Positions 28,318 through 38,329 of a DNA stretch of 64,000 nt are shown here, piece after piece. How positions within the stretch are numbered: the first letter of the stretch is position 1; each line of letters starts with the position of its first letter. The position numbers were made by a program, and so were the translations under genes. The notes beneath the pieces are model-generated. The model searched no databases. It was not told the origin of the DNA and saw nothing but the letters and a program-made list of their open reading frames with translations. Origin of the DNA: Oscillospiraceae bacterium (lineage in GTDB: Bacteria; Bacillota; Clostridia; Oscillospirales; Ruminococcaceae); NCBI GenBank assembly GCA_025757845.1, contig CP107211.1, positions 186,001 to 250,000 on the forward strand, read 5' to 3'.

Positions 28318-30696
28318 ATGCCTGTGATCGCCTGTTCGTTCAACACCGGCTGGACCTGCCGCCACCTGTTGGAAGAGGGGCCGGCTGTGCCGGTCACCCT
28401 GCCCCATGATGCGGCACTGGCCGAACCCCGTACCGAGACGGCCCCCGGCGGCACCAACACCGGCTGGTACGAGGGCTATGATTACCTTTACGAAAAACGC
28501 TTCACCCCGGACGCAGCCCTGCAGGGCCAGACCCTTGTGCTGGAATTCGAGGGCGTGTACCACAACGCCGAAGTCTGGCTCAACGGCGAGAAGCTGGCGT
28601 TCAACCCCTACGGCTACACCGACTTCAAGGCAGACCTGACCGGGAAGCTGGACTTTGATGCCGAAAACGTGCTGCAGGTGATCGCCCGCAACGCCGACCA
28701 GCCCAACAGCCGCTGGTATTCCGGCGCGGGCATCTACCGCCCGGTCACCCTGTGGGTGGGCCCGGAAGCACACCTGCTGCTGGACGGCCTGCGGGTGCGC
28801 ACCGTGTCCATCGACCCGCCGGAAGTGGAAGTCACGGCGGCGGCCAGCGCCCCCGGCACCGTGCAGCTGCAGGTGCTGGACGGCACTACCGTGCTGGCCA
28901 GTGCATCCGCTGAGGCTGGAAAGCCGGTGCGCCTGAAACTGCCGGAGGCAGCGCTCTGGAGCCCGGAGCACCCGCAGCTGTACACCCTGCAGGCGGCCTA
29001 CGGCACCGACACGGCAGCGGCCCGCTTTGGCATCCGCAGCCTTGCCTGGGGCAGGGAGGGCCTGCTGCTCAACGGCAGCCGGATCATCCTGCAGGGTGCC
29101 TGCATCCACCACGACAACGGCCTGCTGGGTGCAGTGTGCCACCCGGATGCGGTGCGCCGCAAGGTGCGCATCCTGCACGAGAACGGCTACAACGCCATCC
29201 GTTCGGCCCACAACCCCTGTTCCAAGGCCCTGCTGGACGCCTGCGACGAGCAGGGTATGCTGGTGATGGATGAGTACATCGACCACTGGTACATCCACAA
29301 GACCGAGCACGACTATGTGGACTATTTCAACGACTGGTGGCGCAGCGACCTGGAAAGCATGGTCAAAAAGGACTACAACCACCCTTGTGTGATCCTGTAT
29401 TCCACCGGCAATGAGGTCAGCGAGACGGCTCAGAAAAAGGGCATTGCCCTGACGAAGCAGCTCACCCGGTATCTGCACCGCCTGGATGATACCCGCCCGG
29501 TGACCTGCGGTGTGAACATCTTCTTCAACTTCCTCAGCTCCATCGGATTTGGTGTGTACAGCGACAAAAAAGCCAAAAAGCAGGCCGAGGACGCCACCAA
29601 AAAGAAAAAGGCCGTGGGCAGCCAGTTCTTCAACAATCTGGCGGGCCTGCTGGGCAGCGAGTTCATGAAGCACGGTGCCACCCTGCATGGCTGCGACGTC
29701 AAGACCCGCGACGCCTTTGCCAACATGGACATTGCCGGTTACAACTACGGCATCTACCGCTACGAGCACGATCTGAAAAAATACCCCGACCGCCTGATCT
29801 TGGGCAGCGAGACCTTCTGCAGCGACGCCTACCGATTCCGGGAGCTGGCCAAGAAAGAACCCCGGCTCATCGGTGACTTTGTGTGGGCCGGTATGGACTA
29901 CCTGGGCGAAGTGATGGTGGGCAGCTGGGAGTATGCCGACAACGCGCCCCGCTTTGACGGCGGCCTTGGCTGGGTGAGCGCCGGTTCCGGCCGCATCGAC
30001 CTGACCGGCAAGCCGCTGGGTGAGGCCCTGTATACCCGGGTGGCGCTGGAACAGGCCGAAGGGCCGTTCCTGGCCGTGCGCCCGGTGAACCACACCGGCG
30101 ACAAGCACTCGCCCTCGGCCTGGAAGATGACCGACGCCATGACGAGCTGGACCTGGCCCGGCTGCGAGGGAAAGCAGGCTGAGGTGGAGGTCTATGCCCG
30201 CGCGGCTTCCGCGGCGCTGGTGCTCAACGGCAAGGAAATCGCCCGCAAGAATGCGAAAAACGACTGCCTGTTCCGCTTCCGCTGTGCGTACCAGCCCGGT
30301 ACGCTGGAGGCTGTGGCCTACAACGCAGCGGGGCAGGAGACCGGCCGCTGTGCGCTGACCACCGCCGGCCCTGCCACCGAGCTGCGGGCCGAGCCGGAGG
30401 AAGCTGTGCTGCGCCCCGGCCAGCTGTGCTACATCCGCCTGCGCTACACCGACCAGAACGGCGTGCTCAAGCCCACTGTGCGGGAGCCCATCCGGGTGCA
30501 GGCGGCCGGCGGCCGCCTGCTGGCGCTGGGCAATGCCTGCCCCTTCAATCTGCAGGGCTACCGCACCAGCCAGACCGACCCCTACTGGGGCGAGGCCATG
30601 GCCATCGTGGAAGCCGGCACCGAAGGCTGTGTGACCCTGCAGGCCGACAGCGCCGTTGGTTCTGCTGTGGCTGCCGTGCAAGTTCATAAGGAGTAA
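28318..30696 (+). CDS. GH2 beta-galactosidase-like glycosidase
   Basis: A 792-residue cytoplasmic enzyme (no signal peptide). Order: sugar-binding jelly roll (about 1-150), immunoglobulin-like domain, then the TIM barrel with acid/base E366 in STGNEVSE and nucleophile E498 in GSETFCSDAY, followed by C-terminal beta domains. The motif RSAHNPCSKALLDACDEQG is typical of GH2. An insert of lysine-rich residues near 420-440 is unusual. Exact sugar cannot be told; beta-galactosidase or beta-mannosidase-like action is possible. GAAAGGAGG precedes the start. Confidence 0.9.
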   Translation: MPVIACSFNTGWTCRHLLEEGPAVPVTLPHDAALAEPRTETAPGGTNTGWYEGYDYLYEKRFTPDAALQGQTLVLEFEGVYHNAEVWLNGEKLAFNPYGYTDFKADLTGKLDFDAENVLQVIARNADQPNSRWYSGAGIYRPVTLWVGPEAHLLLDGLRVRTVSIDPPEVEVTAAASAPGTVQLQVLDGTTVLASASAEAGKPVRLKLPEAALWSPEHPQLYTLQAAYGTDTAAARFGIRSLAWGREGLLLNGSRIILQGACIHHDNGLLGAVCHPDAVRRKVRILHENGYNAIRSAHNPCSKALLDACDEQGMLVMDEYIDHWYIHKTEHDYVDYFNDWWRSDLESMVKKDYNHPCVILYSTGNEVSETAQKKGIALTKQLTRYLHRLDDTRPVTCGVNIFFNFLSSIGFGVYSDKKAKKQAEDATKKKKAVGSQFFNNLAGLLGSEFMKHGATLHGCDVKTRDAFANMDIAGYNYGIYRYEHDLKKYPDRLILGSETFCSDAYRFRELAKKEPRLIGDFVWAGMDYLGEVMVGSWEYADNAPRFDGGLGWVSAGSGRIDLTGKPLGEALYTRVALEQAEGPFLAVRPVNHTGDKHSPSAWKMTDAMTSWTWPGCEGKQAEVEVYARAASAALVLNGKEIARKNAKNDCLFRFRCAYQPGTLEAVAYNAAGQETGRCALTTAGPATELRAEPEEAVLRPGQLCYIRLRYTDQNGVLKPTVREPIRVQAAGGRLLALGNACPFNLQGYRTSQTDPYWGEAMAIVEAGTEGCVTLQADSAVGSAVAAVQVHKE

Positions 30697-30702
30697 ATAC
30701 CC

Positions 30703-31245
30703 ATGTCCATTTCAGAGAAAAACCCCAAGCTGGCCAAGCTGGCCGGGCAGTTCATCAAGTTCTATGCCTTTTCCATGCTGGTCACCCTGCTGCAGTACCT
30801 GCTGCTCACCTTTCTGCCGGGGCTGTTCTACGCCCACACCGACTGGTGCAGCATCCCCTGCCAGCTCATCCACCTGAACCTTGGCCCGGTGGACACCTAT
30901 GTGTTCAACTACCCGGTCACCGGGGACGCCACCGGCGGCATGGGCTACTTTGCCGCCTTTGCCATCACCCTGTTCCTGGCGCAGTGCGTCAACTTCCCCA
31001 TGCAGCGCAACATCACCTTCAAGTCCAAGGGCAACATCTGGTATCAGATCCTGTGGTACGTCATCGCCTTTGTGCTCATCACCATCGTGTGCAGCTTCCT
31101 CATGGGCCTGTATGTGCCCCTGTGCAAGCAGTTCTTCTCCCCGGCGGTGTACAACGTGCTCATCACCGTGATCAACGGCGGCGTGCAGATGGTGATCTAT
31201 TTCCCCATCTATAAGATCATTTTCCCGGAGGGTGAAGCCAAATGA
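30703..31245 (+). CDS. GtrA-like membrane protein
   Basis: A 180-residue protein with four hydrophobic helices. The first begins at KFYAFSMLVTLLQYLLL, and a short loop QCVNFPMQRNITFKSKG matches the region before helix three in GtrA proteins, which are linked to flipping or decorating polyprenyl-linked sugars. The loop between helices one and two is longer than usual. It starts six bases after the GH2 stop and overlaps the next GH3 by four bases. Here it may take part in sugar export or import; that is inference. Confidence 0.75.
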   Translation: MSISEKNPKLAKLAGQFIKFYAFSMLVTLLQYLLLTFLPGLFYAHTDWCSIPCQLIHLNLGPVDTYVFNYPVTGDATGGMGYFAAFAITLFLAQCVNFPMQRNITFKSKGNIWYQILWYVIAFVLITIVCSFLMGLYVPLCKQFFSPAVYNVLITVINGGVQMVIYFPIYKIIFPEGEAK

Positions 31246-33677
31246 AACATGCAGATGTGATCGCCAAACTGTCCCTGCGGGAAAAATGCGCCCTGCTTTC
31301 CGGCGCCACCGTGTTCGAGACCCATGCCCTGCCCAACAAGGGGGTGCCGGCCATCTGGCTGTCGGACGGCCCCAACGGTCTGCGCAAACAGGCGGGCCCG
31401 GCCGACCATCTGGGCCTGAACCCCTCGGAGCCGGCCACCTGCTTCCCCACGGCGGCCACCGTGGCCAACAGCTGGGACCCCGCCCTGGGCGAGGAGATCG
31501 GCAAAGCGCTGGGCGAGGAGACCGCTTCCTACCGCGTCAATGTGATCCTGGGCCCCGGCCTGAACACCAAGCGCAGCCCGCTGTGCGGCCGCGATTTCGA
31601 GTATTTCTCGGAGGACCCGTACCTGTCCGGCAAGCTGGCAGCAGGCTATGTGCGCGGCATCCAGTCGGTGGGCGTTTCGGCCTGCCCCAAGCACTTTGCC
31701 GCCAACAATCAGGAGCTGCGCCGCATGGCCAGCAACAGCGTGCTGGACGAGCGCACCCTGCGGGAGCTGTACCTCACCAGCTTTGAGATCGCCGTGAAAG
31801 AGGGCAGGCCCAAGTGCATCATGACCTCCTACAACCGGGTCAACGGCACCTACGCCAACGAGAACCATCACCTGCTGCAGGATATCCTGCACGGCGAGTG
31901 GGGCTATGACGGGGCCGTGGTCACCGACTGGGGCGGCTCCAACGACCATGTGGAGGGTGTGCGCGAAGGCTCCACGCTGGAAATGCCCTGCCCCGGCTTT
32001 GGCTCGGCCAAGCGGCTGATGCAGGCCGTGGAGGAGGGCCGTCTGCCGGAATCCGCGGTGGATGCCCGGGTGGACGAGCTGCTGGAGCTGGTGTTCACCA
32101 CCGATGCGGCAGTCAAGGCCGCACCGAAGCGGTTCGACCGGGACGCCCATCATGCGCTGGCCCGCCGTGCCGCCGCCGAAAGCGTGGTGCTGCTGAAAAA
32201 CGAGGATGACCTGCTGCCCCTCAAGCCCGGGCAGCGCGTGGCTCTCATCGGTGATTTTGCGCAGACGCCCCGCTATCAGGGCGCAGGCTCCAGCTCGGTG
32301 AACGCTACCCGCGTGGACAACCTGAAGGACGCCGCCGAGGCGGACGACATCACGCTGGCAGGCTTCTGCGCAGGGTATGAGCGCAGCGGCACCCCCAACC
32401 CGGCCTTTGTGGAAGAGGCCGCCGCACTGGCCCGCAAGGCCGACGTGGTGGTGCTCTGCATGGGTCTGGACGAGTCCAGCGAGAGCGAAGGCCTGGACCG
32501 CAGCCACATCTGCATCCCGGAGAACCAGAAGCAGCTGCTGGAAGCTGTGGCGCAGGCCAACGAGAACCTCGTGGTGGTGCTGAGCGCCGGCAGCGTGGTG
32601 GAAACGGGCTGGGTCAGCCGCTGCAAGGCAGTGCTGCACGCCTATCTGGGCGGGCAGGCCGGTGCCGGTGCCATCATGGACGTGCTCACCGGCCGGGTGA
32701 ACCCCAGCGGCAAGCTGGCCGAGACTCTGCCCCTGACCTACGAGGACACCCCGGCGGCCCGGTATTTCCCGGGCAAACAGCAGAACGTGGAGTACCGCGA
32801 GGGCCTGTACATCGGCTACCGCTACTACGAAACGGCCCATGTGCCGGTGCGCTATCCCTTCGGTTACGGCCTGAGCTACACCACCTTTGCCTACTCCGAC
32901 CTGAAAGCGGACGCGGACAAGGTCACCTTTACCATCACCAACACCGGCAGCCGCGCCGGTGCCGAGATCGCACAGCTGTATGTGGCCAAGGCCGACGCAG
33001 CCGTGTTCCGCCCGGAAAAGGAGCTGAAGGGCTTTGCCAAGGTGTTCCTGCAGGCGGGCGAGTGCAAGACCGTGACCATTCCGCTGGACGACAAGGCCTT
33101 CCGCTACTGGAACGTGAAAACGGACCGCTGGGAGACCGAGGGCGGCAGCTACCAGCTGCTGGTGGGTGCCAGCGTACAGGACATCCGCCTGCGCGCCGAG
33201 GTGTCCGTGCAGGGCACTGGTGCCCCGGACCCCTATGCTGGCAAGGCTGTGCAGTGCTACCGCACCGCTGACATCAAGAATGTGCCGGATGCCGCCTTTG
33301 AGGCCCTGCTGGGCCACGCCATCCCGGAGGACAAGCCCCACATCGACCAGACCATGACGCTGGGCGAGCTGAACCACAGCCGCAGTCCGCTGTGCTGGCT
33401 GGCCTGGGCCGTGCTGCACACCCTGCTCAAGCGCAGCTCCCGCGAGGGCACGCCGGACCTGAACCTGCTGTTCCAGTACAACATGCCTGTCCGTGCGCTG
33501 GCCCAGATGACCGGCGGCATGGTCGGGCAGGAGACGGTGGACGGCATCGTGATGGAAGCAAAGGGCTTCTGGATCATCGGCCTGCTGCGGGCACTCATCG
33601 GCTTTGGGCAGAACGCAGTCTCCAACCGGAAGTTCCGCGCGGCACTGGACGCCGAGCGCGGCGGCCCGGCGGTGTAA
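31242..33677 (+). CDS. Cytoplasmic GH3 beta-glucosidase
   Basis: An 811-residue enzyme in the usual GH3 order: (beta/alpha)8 domain with LSDGPNGLR, CPKHFAANNQE and nucleophile D229 in AVVTDWGG, then the alpha/beta sandwich (VVLLKNEDDLLPL), then a fibronectin-like domain (YPFGYGLSYTTF), and a C-terminal extension of about 130 residues with hydrophobic patches. No signal peptide. It overlaps the GtrA-like gene by ATGA and ends the operon. It probably degrades short beta-glucosides brought into the cell. Confidence 0.92.
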   Translation: MKHADVIAKLSLREKCALLSGATVFETHALPNKGVPAIWLSDGPNGLRKQAGPADHLGLNPSEPATCFPTAATVANSWDPALGEEIGKALGEETASYRVNVILGPGLNTKRSPLCGRDFEYFSEDPYLSGKLAAGYVRGIQSVGVSACPKHFAANNQELRRMASNSVLDERTLRELYLTSFEIAVKEGRPKCIMTSYNRVNGTYANENHHLLQDILHGEWGYDGAVVTDWGGSNDHVEGVREGSTLEMPCPGFGSAKRLMQAVEEGRLPESAVDARVDELLELVFTTDAAVKAAPKRFDRDAHHALARRAAAESVVLLKNEDDLLPLKPGQRVALIGDFAQTPRYQGAGSSSVNATRVDNLKDAAEADDITLAGFCAGYERSGTPNPAFVEEAAALARKADVVVLCMGLDESSESEGLDRSHICIPENQKQLLEAVAQANENLVVVLSAGSVVETGWVSRCKAVLHAYLGGQAGAGAIMDVLTGRVNPSGKLAETLPLTYEDTPAARYFPGKQQNVEYREGLYIGYRYYETAHVPVRYPFGYGLSYTTFAYSDLKADADKVTFTITNTGSRAGAEIAQLYVAKADAAVFRPEKELKGFAKVFLQAGECKTVTIPLDDKAFRYWNVKTDRWETEGGSYQLLVGASVQDIRLRAEVSVQGTGAPDPYAGKAVQCYRTADIKNVPDAAFEALLGHAIPEDKPHIDQTMTLGELNHSRSPLCWLAWAVLHTLLKRSSREGTPDLNLLFQYNMPVRALAQMTGGMVGQETVDGIVMEAKGFWIIGLLRALIGFGQNAVSNRKFRAALDAERGGPAV

Positions 33678-33717
33678 AACCATCTGACATTCCCGGATTT
33701 TCTCCTTCATTCTAAAC

Positions 33718-33757
33718 AAACAGCCCCGGACTTGTTGAAAAGTCCGGGGCTGTTTGT
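33718..33757 (+). terminator. Terminator of the glycosidase operon
   Basis: Sixteen-bp stem AAACAGCCCCGGACTT/AAGTCCGGGGCTGTTT with a six-base loop. It also faces the convergent acetyltransferase gene. Confidence 0.85.
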
Positions 33758-33766
33758 GTGTGGGGC

Positions 33767-34327
33767 TTAGTAAATGTAGGGCTGCACGGGCGGCTGGTCG
33801 GGGCGGTGCTCTCCGAGGATCTTTTCCATCCAGATCATGTCGTACCAGCGGCCGAACTTGTACCCGCAGTTGTGGAAGGTGCCGACCAGTGCAAAGCCCA
33901 GATGCTCGTGGAACCGGGCGCTGTTCCGGGTCAGGTATTCGTCCTCCGCCTGCGGGTAGCCGATGCAGGCATACAGGTTCAGGATGCCCATGGCCTGCAG
34001 CCGGTCGGCCAGTGCCTCGTACAGGGCACGGCCCATGCCGTGTTTCCGGGCGTCGTGGTCCAGGTAGATGGTCAGCTCACAGGCCCAGTCGTAGGCGGCA
34101 CGGCCCACAAAGGGCCCCGCGTAGGTGTAGCCCTCCACCCGGCCGTCCCGCTCGATGACCAGGTAGGGGTATTTCTGCATGGTGCGGCGCATGCGGCCTT
34201 CAAATTCCTCCAGTGAGGGTACGTCGTATTCAAAGGTGATGACCGTGTGCTCCACATACCAGGCGTAGATCTCCAGAATGCGGGGCGCATCGGCCAGAGA
34301 CACATTCCGAATGGTAATATCCTGCAT
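33767..34327 (-). CDS. GNAT acetyltransferase, phosphinothricin-type
   Basis: A 186-residue N-acetyltransferase. The acetyl-CoA loop RKHGMGRALYEAL sits in the middle, and TFEYDVPSLEEFEGRM near the start and the C-terminal HLGFALVGTFHNCGYKFGRWYD are typical of the phosphinothricin/methionine-sulfoximine acetyltransferase group. Start 34327 has AGGGAG eight bases upstream; an earlier ATG adds seven residues. It stands alone, with a probable promoter at 34372-34400. The natural substrate is not known. Confidence 0.88.
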   Translation of the reverse strand: MQDITIRNVSLADAPRILEIYAWYVEHTVITFEYDVPSLEEFEGRMRRTMQKYPYLVIERDGRVEGYTYAGPFVGRAAYDWACELTIYLDHDARKHGMGRALYEALADRLQAMGILNLYACIGYPQAEDEYLTRNSARFHEHLGFALVGTFHNCGYKFGRWYDMIWMEKILGEHRPDQPPVQPYIY

Positions 34328-34371
34328 AAAAACATCTCCCTGTAGCAATAAATATCCCGGAATCCGGTCTG

Positions 34372-34400
34372 ATTATAGCACAGCCCACTTTAAAAGGACA
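34372..34400 (-). promoter_or_regulatory. Probable promoter of the acetyltransferase gene
   Basis: Minus strand TGCTATAAT extended -10 with a poor -35 (TGTCCT) at 17 bases. Confidence 0.45.
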
Positions 34401-34623
34401 GCGCAAAGCAGCAGAAGTGCCGCTCCGCACAGGCGGACAGGGGAGAAATGCTATTGGCAAAGTGGCAGAAAATGCGGCGTTCCGGCCCGGAAATCCCCAC
34501 AAAAGCGCGAAAATCGGCCGTGCAGGCGCAAAATGCTGTACTTTGATACTTTACTGTGATAAAATAACACCATCCTTTCCCCGCGCGCTGCGCGGGAAAA
34601 GCCAAACGAGAGGGGGAACCTTT

Positions 34624-36141
34624 ATGACAAATGTCTGCATCATTGCCACCATTGTGATCTATCTGGTGGGCATGCTGCTGGTGGGCTTTGCTTACAGCAA
34701 GTCCAACGAGGACAGCACCGACTTTTACCTCGGCGGCCGCAAGATGGGCCCGCTGGTCACCGCTATGAGCGCCGAAGCCAGCGATATGTCCAGCTGGCTG
34801 CTGATGGGCCTGCCCGGCCTTGCCTACCTCACCGGCATTGCGTCGCCGGGCTGGACGGCCATCGGCCTGGCTGTGGGCACCTGGCTCAACTGGCTCATCG
34901 TGGCCCGGCGGCTGCGGCGCTACTCGGCCAATCTGGACGCCATCACGGTGCCGCAGTTCCTGTCGCTGCGGTTCCACGCCCAGCGCAACCTGCTCAACGC
35001 GCTGGGCGCGGTGATCATCATCGTGTTCTTTATCCCGTACACGGCTTCCGGCTTTGCGGCCTGCGGCAAGCTGTTCCACAGCCTGTTCGGCGTGGACTAC
35101 ATGATCGCGATGATCGTGTCCGCACTGGTCATCGTGGGGTACACCATTCTGGGCGGCTTCCGGGCCGTGACCACCACCGACCTCATCCAGTCGGTGGTCA
35201 TGAGCATCGCACTGGTGGCGGTGCTGGCCTACGGCATCGGTGTGGCCGGGGGCTGGGGTGCCGTGATGGAAAACGCCCGCAGCCTTTCCGGCTACCTGAC
35301 CATGGCGGCCAGCCACGACGCTGCCGCCGGGACCGCCGCCTCCTACAGCCTGCTGGACATCGTGTCCACCATGGCCTGGGGCCTGGGCTACTTTGGCATG
35401 CCCCACATCCTGCTGCGGTTCATGGCCATTGAGGACGAAAAGAAGCTGGTGCTCAGCCGCCGCATTGCCAGCGTGTGGGTGGTCATTGCCATGACGGCCT
35501 CCATCGTCATCGGCGTGGTGGGTCTGGGCATGACCAAAGCCGGTGCGCTGGAATTCCTGAGCGGCTCCTCCAGCGAGACCCTCATCGTGCGCATTGCCAG
35601 TCTCATTGCACAGCACGGTGTGCTGGCGGCGGTGCTGGCGGGCCTGATCCTGGCCGGTATTCTGGCGGCCACCATGTCCACCGCCGACAGCCAGATGCTG
35701 GCAGCGGCGTCCAGTGTTTCGCAGAATATCCTGCAGGAGTTCGGCCATATGAAGCTCACCGAAAAGCAGAGCCTGTTTGCGGCCCGGCTTACCATCATCT
35801 GCGTCAGCGTGGTGGGCGTGGTGCTGGCCCGCGACCCGGATTCCAGCGTGTTCGGCATCGTCAGCTTTGCATGGGCCGGTTTTGGCGGCGCCTTTGGTGC
35901 GGTGGTGCTGTGCGCCCTGTTCTGGAAGCGCTGCAACTGGCAGGGTGCACTGGCCGGGATGCTCTGCGGCGGCCTGATGGTCTTTGTGTGGAAGTACCTC
36001 ATCAGCCCGCTGGGCGGCGTGTTCGGCATCTACGAGCTGCTGCCGGCTTTCCTGTTCTCGCTGGCAGCCTGCGTGGTGGTCAGCCTTGCCACCCCGGCTC
36101 CCGGTGCGGACATCGAGGCCGAATTTGAAGCGGCGAAATAA
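34624..36141 (+). CDS. putP: Sodium/proline symporter
   Basis: A 505-residue transporter of the sodium:solute symporter family with about 13 membrane helices. Marks of the PutP group are FYLGGRKMGPLVTAMSAEASDMSSWLLMG in the N-terminal part (read in pieces), GYTILGGFRAVTTTDLIQ and the late sodium-site segment AATMSTADSQML. Start 34624 follows GAGGGGGAACC. It is monocistronic with its own terminator. The A+T-rich 34400-34620 region upstream holds its promoter, which I could not place with certainty. Confidence 0.9.
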   Translation: MTNVCIIATIVIYLVGMLLVGFAYSKSNEDSTDFYLGGRKMGPLVTAMSAEASDMSSWLLMGLPGLAYLTGIASPGWTAIGLAVGTWLNWLIVARRLRRYSANLDAITVPQFLSLRFHAQRNLLNALGAVIIIVFFIPYTASGFAACGKLFHSLFGVDYMIAMIVSALVIVGYTILGGFRAVTTTDLIQSVVMSIALVAVLAYGIGVAGGWGAVMENARSLSGYLTMAASHDAAAGTAASYSLLDIVSTMAWGLGYFGMPHILLRFMAIEDEKKLVLSRRIASVWVVIAMTASIVIGVVGLGMTKAGALEFLSGSSSETLIVRIASLIAQHGVLAAVLAGLILAGILAATMSTADSQMLAAASSVSQNILQEFGHMKLTEKQSLFAARLTIICVSVVGVVLARDPDSSVFGIVSFAWAGFGGAFGAVVLCALFWKRCNWQGALAGMLCGGLMVFVWKYLISPLGGVFGIYELLPAFLFSLAACVVVSLATPAPGADIEAEFEAAK

Positions 36142-36157
36142 ACGATAAAAAGCAACC

Positions 36158-36199
36158 AGCCCCGGAACGATGATGGTCGTTCCGGGGCTGATTTTTATT
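36158..36199 (+). terminator. Terminator between putP and pckA
   Basis: Thirteen-bp stem AGCCCCGGAACGA/TCGTTCCGGGGCT and then GATTTTTATTT. It lies between convergent genes. Confidence 0.88.
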
Positions 36200-36225
36200 T
36201 GCTTATGATTCAGGCGAGGTTCAGC

Positions 36226-37830
36226 TTACAGCTGGGGGCCGGCAGAGACCAGAGCCTTGCCGTGCTCGTTGCCCTCGTACTTTGCAAAGTTCTTGATGAA
36301 GCGGCCAGCCAGATCCTTTGCCTTCTCCTCCCACTGGGAAGCGTCAGCATAGGTGTCGCGGGGATCCAGGATAGCGGGATCCACGCCGGGCAGCTGGGTG
36401 GGAACCTCGAAGTCGAAGTAGGGGATCTTCTTGGTGGGAGCCTCGTTGATGGCACCGCTCAGGATGGCGTCGATGATGCCGCGGGTATCCTTGATGGAGA
36501 TGCGCTTGCCGGTGCCGTTCCAGCCGGTGTTCACCAGGTAAGCCTTGGCGCCGCTGGCCTTCATCTTCTTCACCAGTTCCTCAGCGTACTTGGTGGGATG
36601 CAGCTCCAGGAAGGCCTGGCCGAAGCAAGCGGAGAAGGTGGGAGTGGGCTCGGTGATGCCGCGCTCGGTGCCGGCCAGCTTTGCGGTGAAGCCGGACAGG
36701 AAGTAGTACTGGGTCTGCTCCGGGGTCAGGATGGAGACCGGGGGCAGTACGCCGAATGCGTCAGCAGACAGGAAGATGACGTTCTTGGCTGCGGGTGCAG
36801 AAGAGATGGGGCGCACGATGTTCTGGATGTGGTTGATGGGATAGGACACACGGGTGTTCTCGGTGACGGTCTTGTCGGCGAAGTCGATGTGGCCCTCAGC
36901 ATCCAGGGTAACGTTCTCCAGCAGAGCGTTGCGCTTGATGGCGTTGTAGATATCGGGCTCGGAGTCCTTATCCAGGTTGATGACCTTTGCGTAGCAGCCG
37001 CCCTCGAAGTTGAACACGCCGTTGTCGTCCCAGCCGTGCTCGTCATCGCCGATCAGCAGACGCTTGGGATCGGTGGACAGGGTGGTCTTGCCGGTGCCGG
37101 ACAGACCGAAGAAGATGGCGGTGTTCTCGCCGTTCTTGTCGGTGTTGGCAGAGCAGTGCATGGAAGCCATGCCCTTCAGAGGCAGGAAGTAGTTCATCAT
37201 GGAGAACATGCCCTTCTTCATCTCGCCGCCGTACCAGGTGTTGACGATGACCTGCTCCTTGCTGGTGATGTTGAACACAACAGCAGTCTCAGAGTTCAGG
37301 CCCAGCTCCTTGTAGTTCTCCACCTTGGCCTTGGATGCGTTGTAGACAACGAAATCCGGCTCAAAGTTCTCCAGTTCCTCAGCGGTGGGCTTGATGAACA
37401 TGTTGGTGACAAAGTGTGCCTGCCATGCAACTTCCATGACAAAGCGGATGGCCATGCGGGTATCCTTGTTGGCACCGCAGAATGCATCCACGACGTACAG
37501 GCGCTTGTTGGACAGCTCCTTCTGAGCGATGGCCTTCACAGCAGCCCATGCTTCCTGAGAAGCGGGGTGGTTGTCATTCTTGTACTCGTCGCTGGTCCAC
37601 CACACGGTGTCCTTGGAGTTCTCGTCCATGACGATGAACTTATCCTTGGGAGAACGACCGGTGTAGATGCCGGTCATCACGTTCACGGCACCCAGCTCAC
37701 TGACCTGGCCCTTTTCGTAGCCTTCCAGGCCGGGCTTGGTCTCTTCTGCGAACAGCTGCTCGTAAGAGGGGTTGTACACGACCTCGGTCGTGCCGGTAAT
37801 GCCATACTTGGTCAGATCCAACTTTGCCAT
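36226..37830 (-). CDS. pckA: Phosphoenolpyruvate carboxykinase (ATP)
   Basis: A 534-residue cytoplasmic enzyme that interconverts oxaloacetate + ATP and PEP + CO2. The P-loop GLSGTGKT is at residues 242-249, [12 protein letters not shown] lies in the N-terminal domain, and metal-binding DDEHGW follows the P-loop. In anaerobes it often runs in the PEP-to-oxaloacetate direction. Codon use is strongly biased, pointing to high expression. The promoter is at 37954-37981, and the 115-base leader folds into three hairpins. Confidence 0.97.
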   Translation of the reverse strand: MAKLDLTKYGITGTTEVVYNPSYEQLFAEETKPGLEGYEKGQVSELGAVNVMTGIYTGRSPKDKFIVMDENSKDTVWWTSDEYKNDNHPASQEAWAAVKAIAQKELSNKRLYVVDAFCGANKDTRMAIRFVMEVAWQAHFVTNMFIKPTAEELENFEPDFVVYNASKAKVENYKELGLNSETAVVFNITSKEQVIVNTWYGGEMKKGMFSMMNYFLPLKGMASMHCSANTDKNGENTAIFFGLSGTGKTTLSTDPKRLLIGDDEHGWDDNGVFNFEGGCYAKVINLDKDSEPDIYNAIKRNALLENVTLDAEGHIDFADKTVTENTRVSYPINHIQNIVRPISSAPAAKNVIFLSADAFGVLPPVSILTPEQTQYYFLSGFTAKLAGTERGITEPTPTFSACFGQAFLELHPTKYAEELVKKMKASGAKAYLVNTGWNGTGKRISIKDTRGIIDAILSGAINEAPTKKIPYFDFEVPTQLPGVDPAILDPRDTYADASQWEEKAKDLAGRFIKNFAKYEGNEHGKALVSAGPQL

Positions 37831-37858
37831 ATTGCTATACCTCTACTTTCGTTTGATC

Positions 37859-37939
37859 CTTTACATTCTGCATGTAAAAGCACAGCGGCCTTCCGGCGTG
37901 GCCGGACGCTGCGCGGGGTGCGGTTTGCGTCGATGCAAA
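37859..37939 (-). promoter_or_regulatory. Structured 5' leader of pckA
   Basis: Three successive hairpins in the transcript: TTTGC/GCAAA (37924-37939), CAGCG/CGCTG around an inner CCGGC/GCCGG (37883-37911) and CTTTTACAT/ATGTAAAG (37859-37880). No terminator is seen. Confidence 0.5.
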
Positions 37940-37953
37940 TTCCCCTGTTTATC

Positions 37954-37981
37954 ATTATACATAAAAGTTTCTGGAAATCAA
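37954..37981 (-). promoter_or_regulatory. Promoter of pckA
   Basis: Minus strand TTGATT, 16-base spacer, TATAAT. The A+T-rich remainder up to 38260 holds no gene I can support. Confidence 0.65.
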
Positions 37982-38262
37982 TGAACGAATCGTACTGTTT
38001 GCAGAAAAGAAACAAATTTCATAAAGAATCTTTGCCGGTTGAAGTAAATTCAAGAAAGCGTTTTGCCGCAAAAAGAATAAAAAAACAGGGCAAAAAATTA
38101 AAATACAAAACTTTGATAAAATTTTGACTATAAAGCCGGTGCGCTATGCGGCCGCTGCACACCGGACACCTTATAGGGCGGAGCGGAGAACGGCCTGCTT
38201 TGCAGCAAAACCAGAAAAACCGGTGCAGTTGTGCAATCTTTGCACAAGTTCGTTCGTTTTTG

Positions 38263-38291
38263 TGGCAAAGGACCTTTGCTTGTGCTATACT
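38263..38291 (+). promoter_or_regulatory. Probable promoter of the papain-fold hydrolase gene
   Basis: TGGCAA, 17-base spacer, TATACT with a TGTGC extended -10. Confidence 0.5.
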
Positions 38292-38329
38292 GGAACCGGA
38301 ACACCCACCCCCGTCAGGAGGAATCTGCC

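Noticed and set aside
24675..28460. A 1261-codon open frame opposite the permuted GH3 gene
   Set aside because: It mirrors strong codon bias of the GH3 gene and has no recognisable domain.
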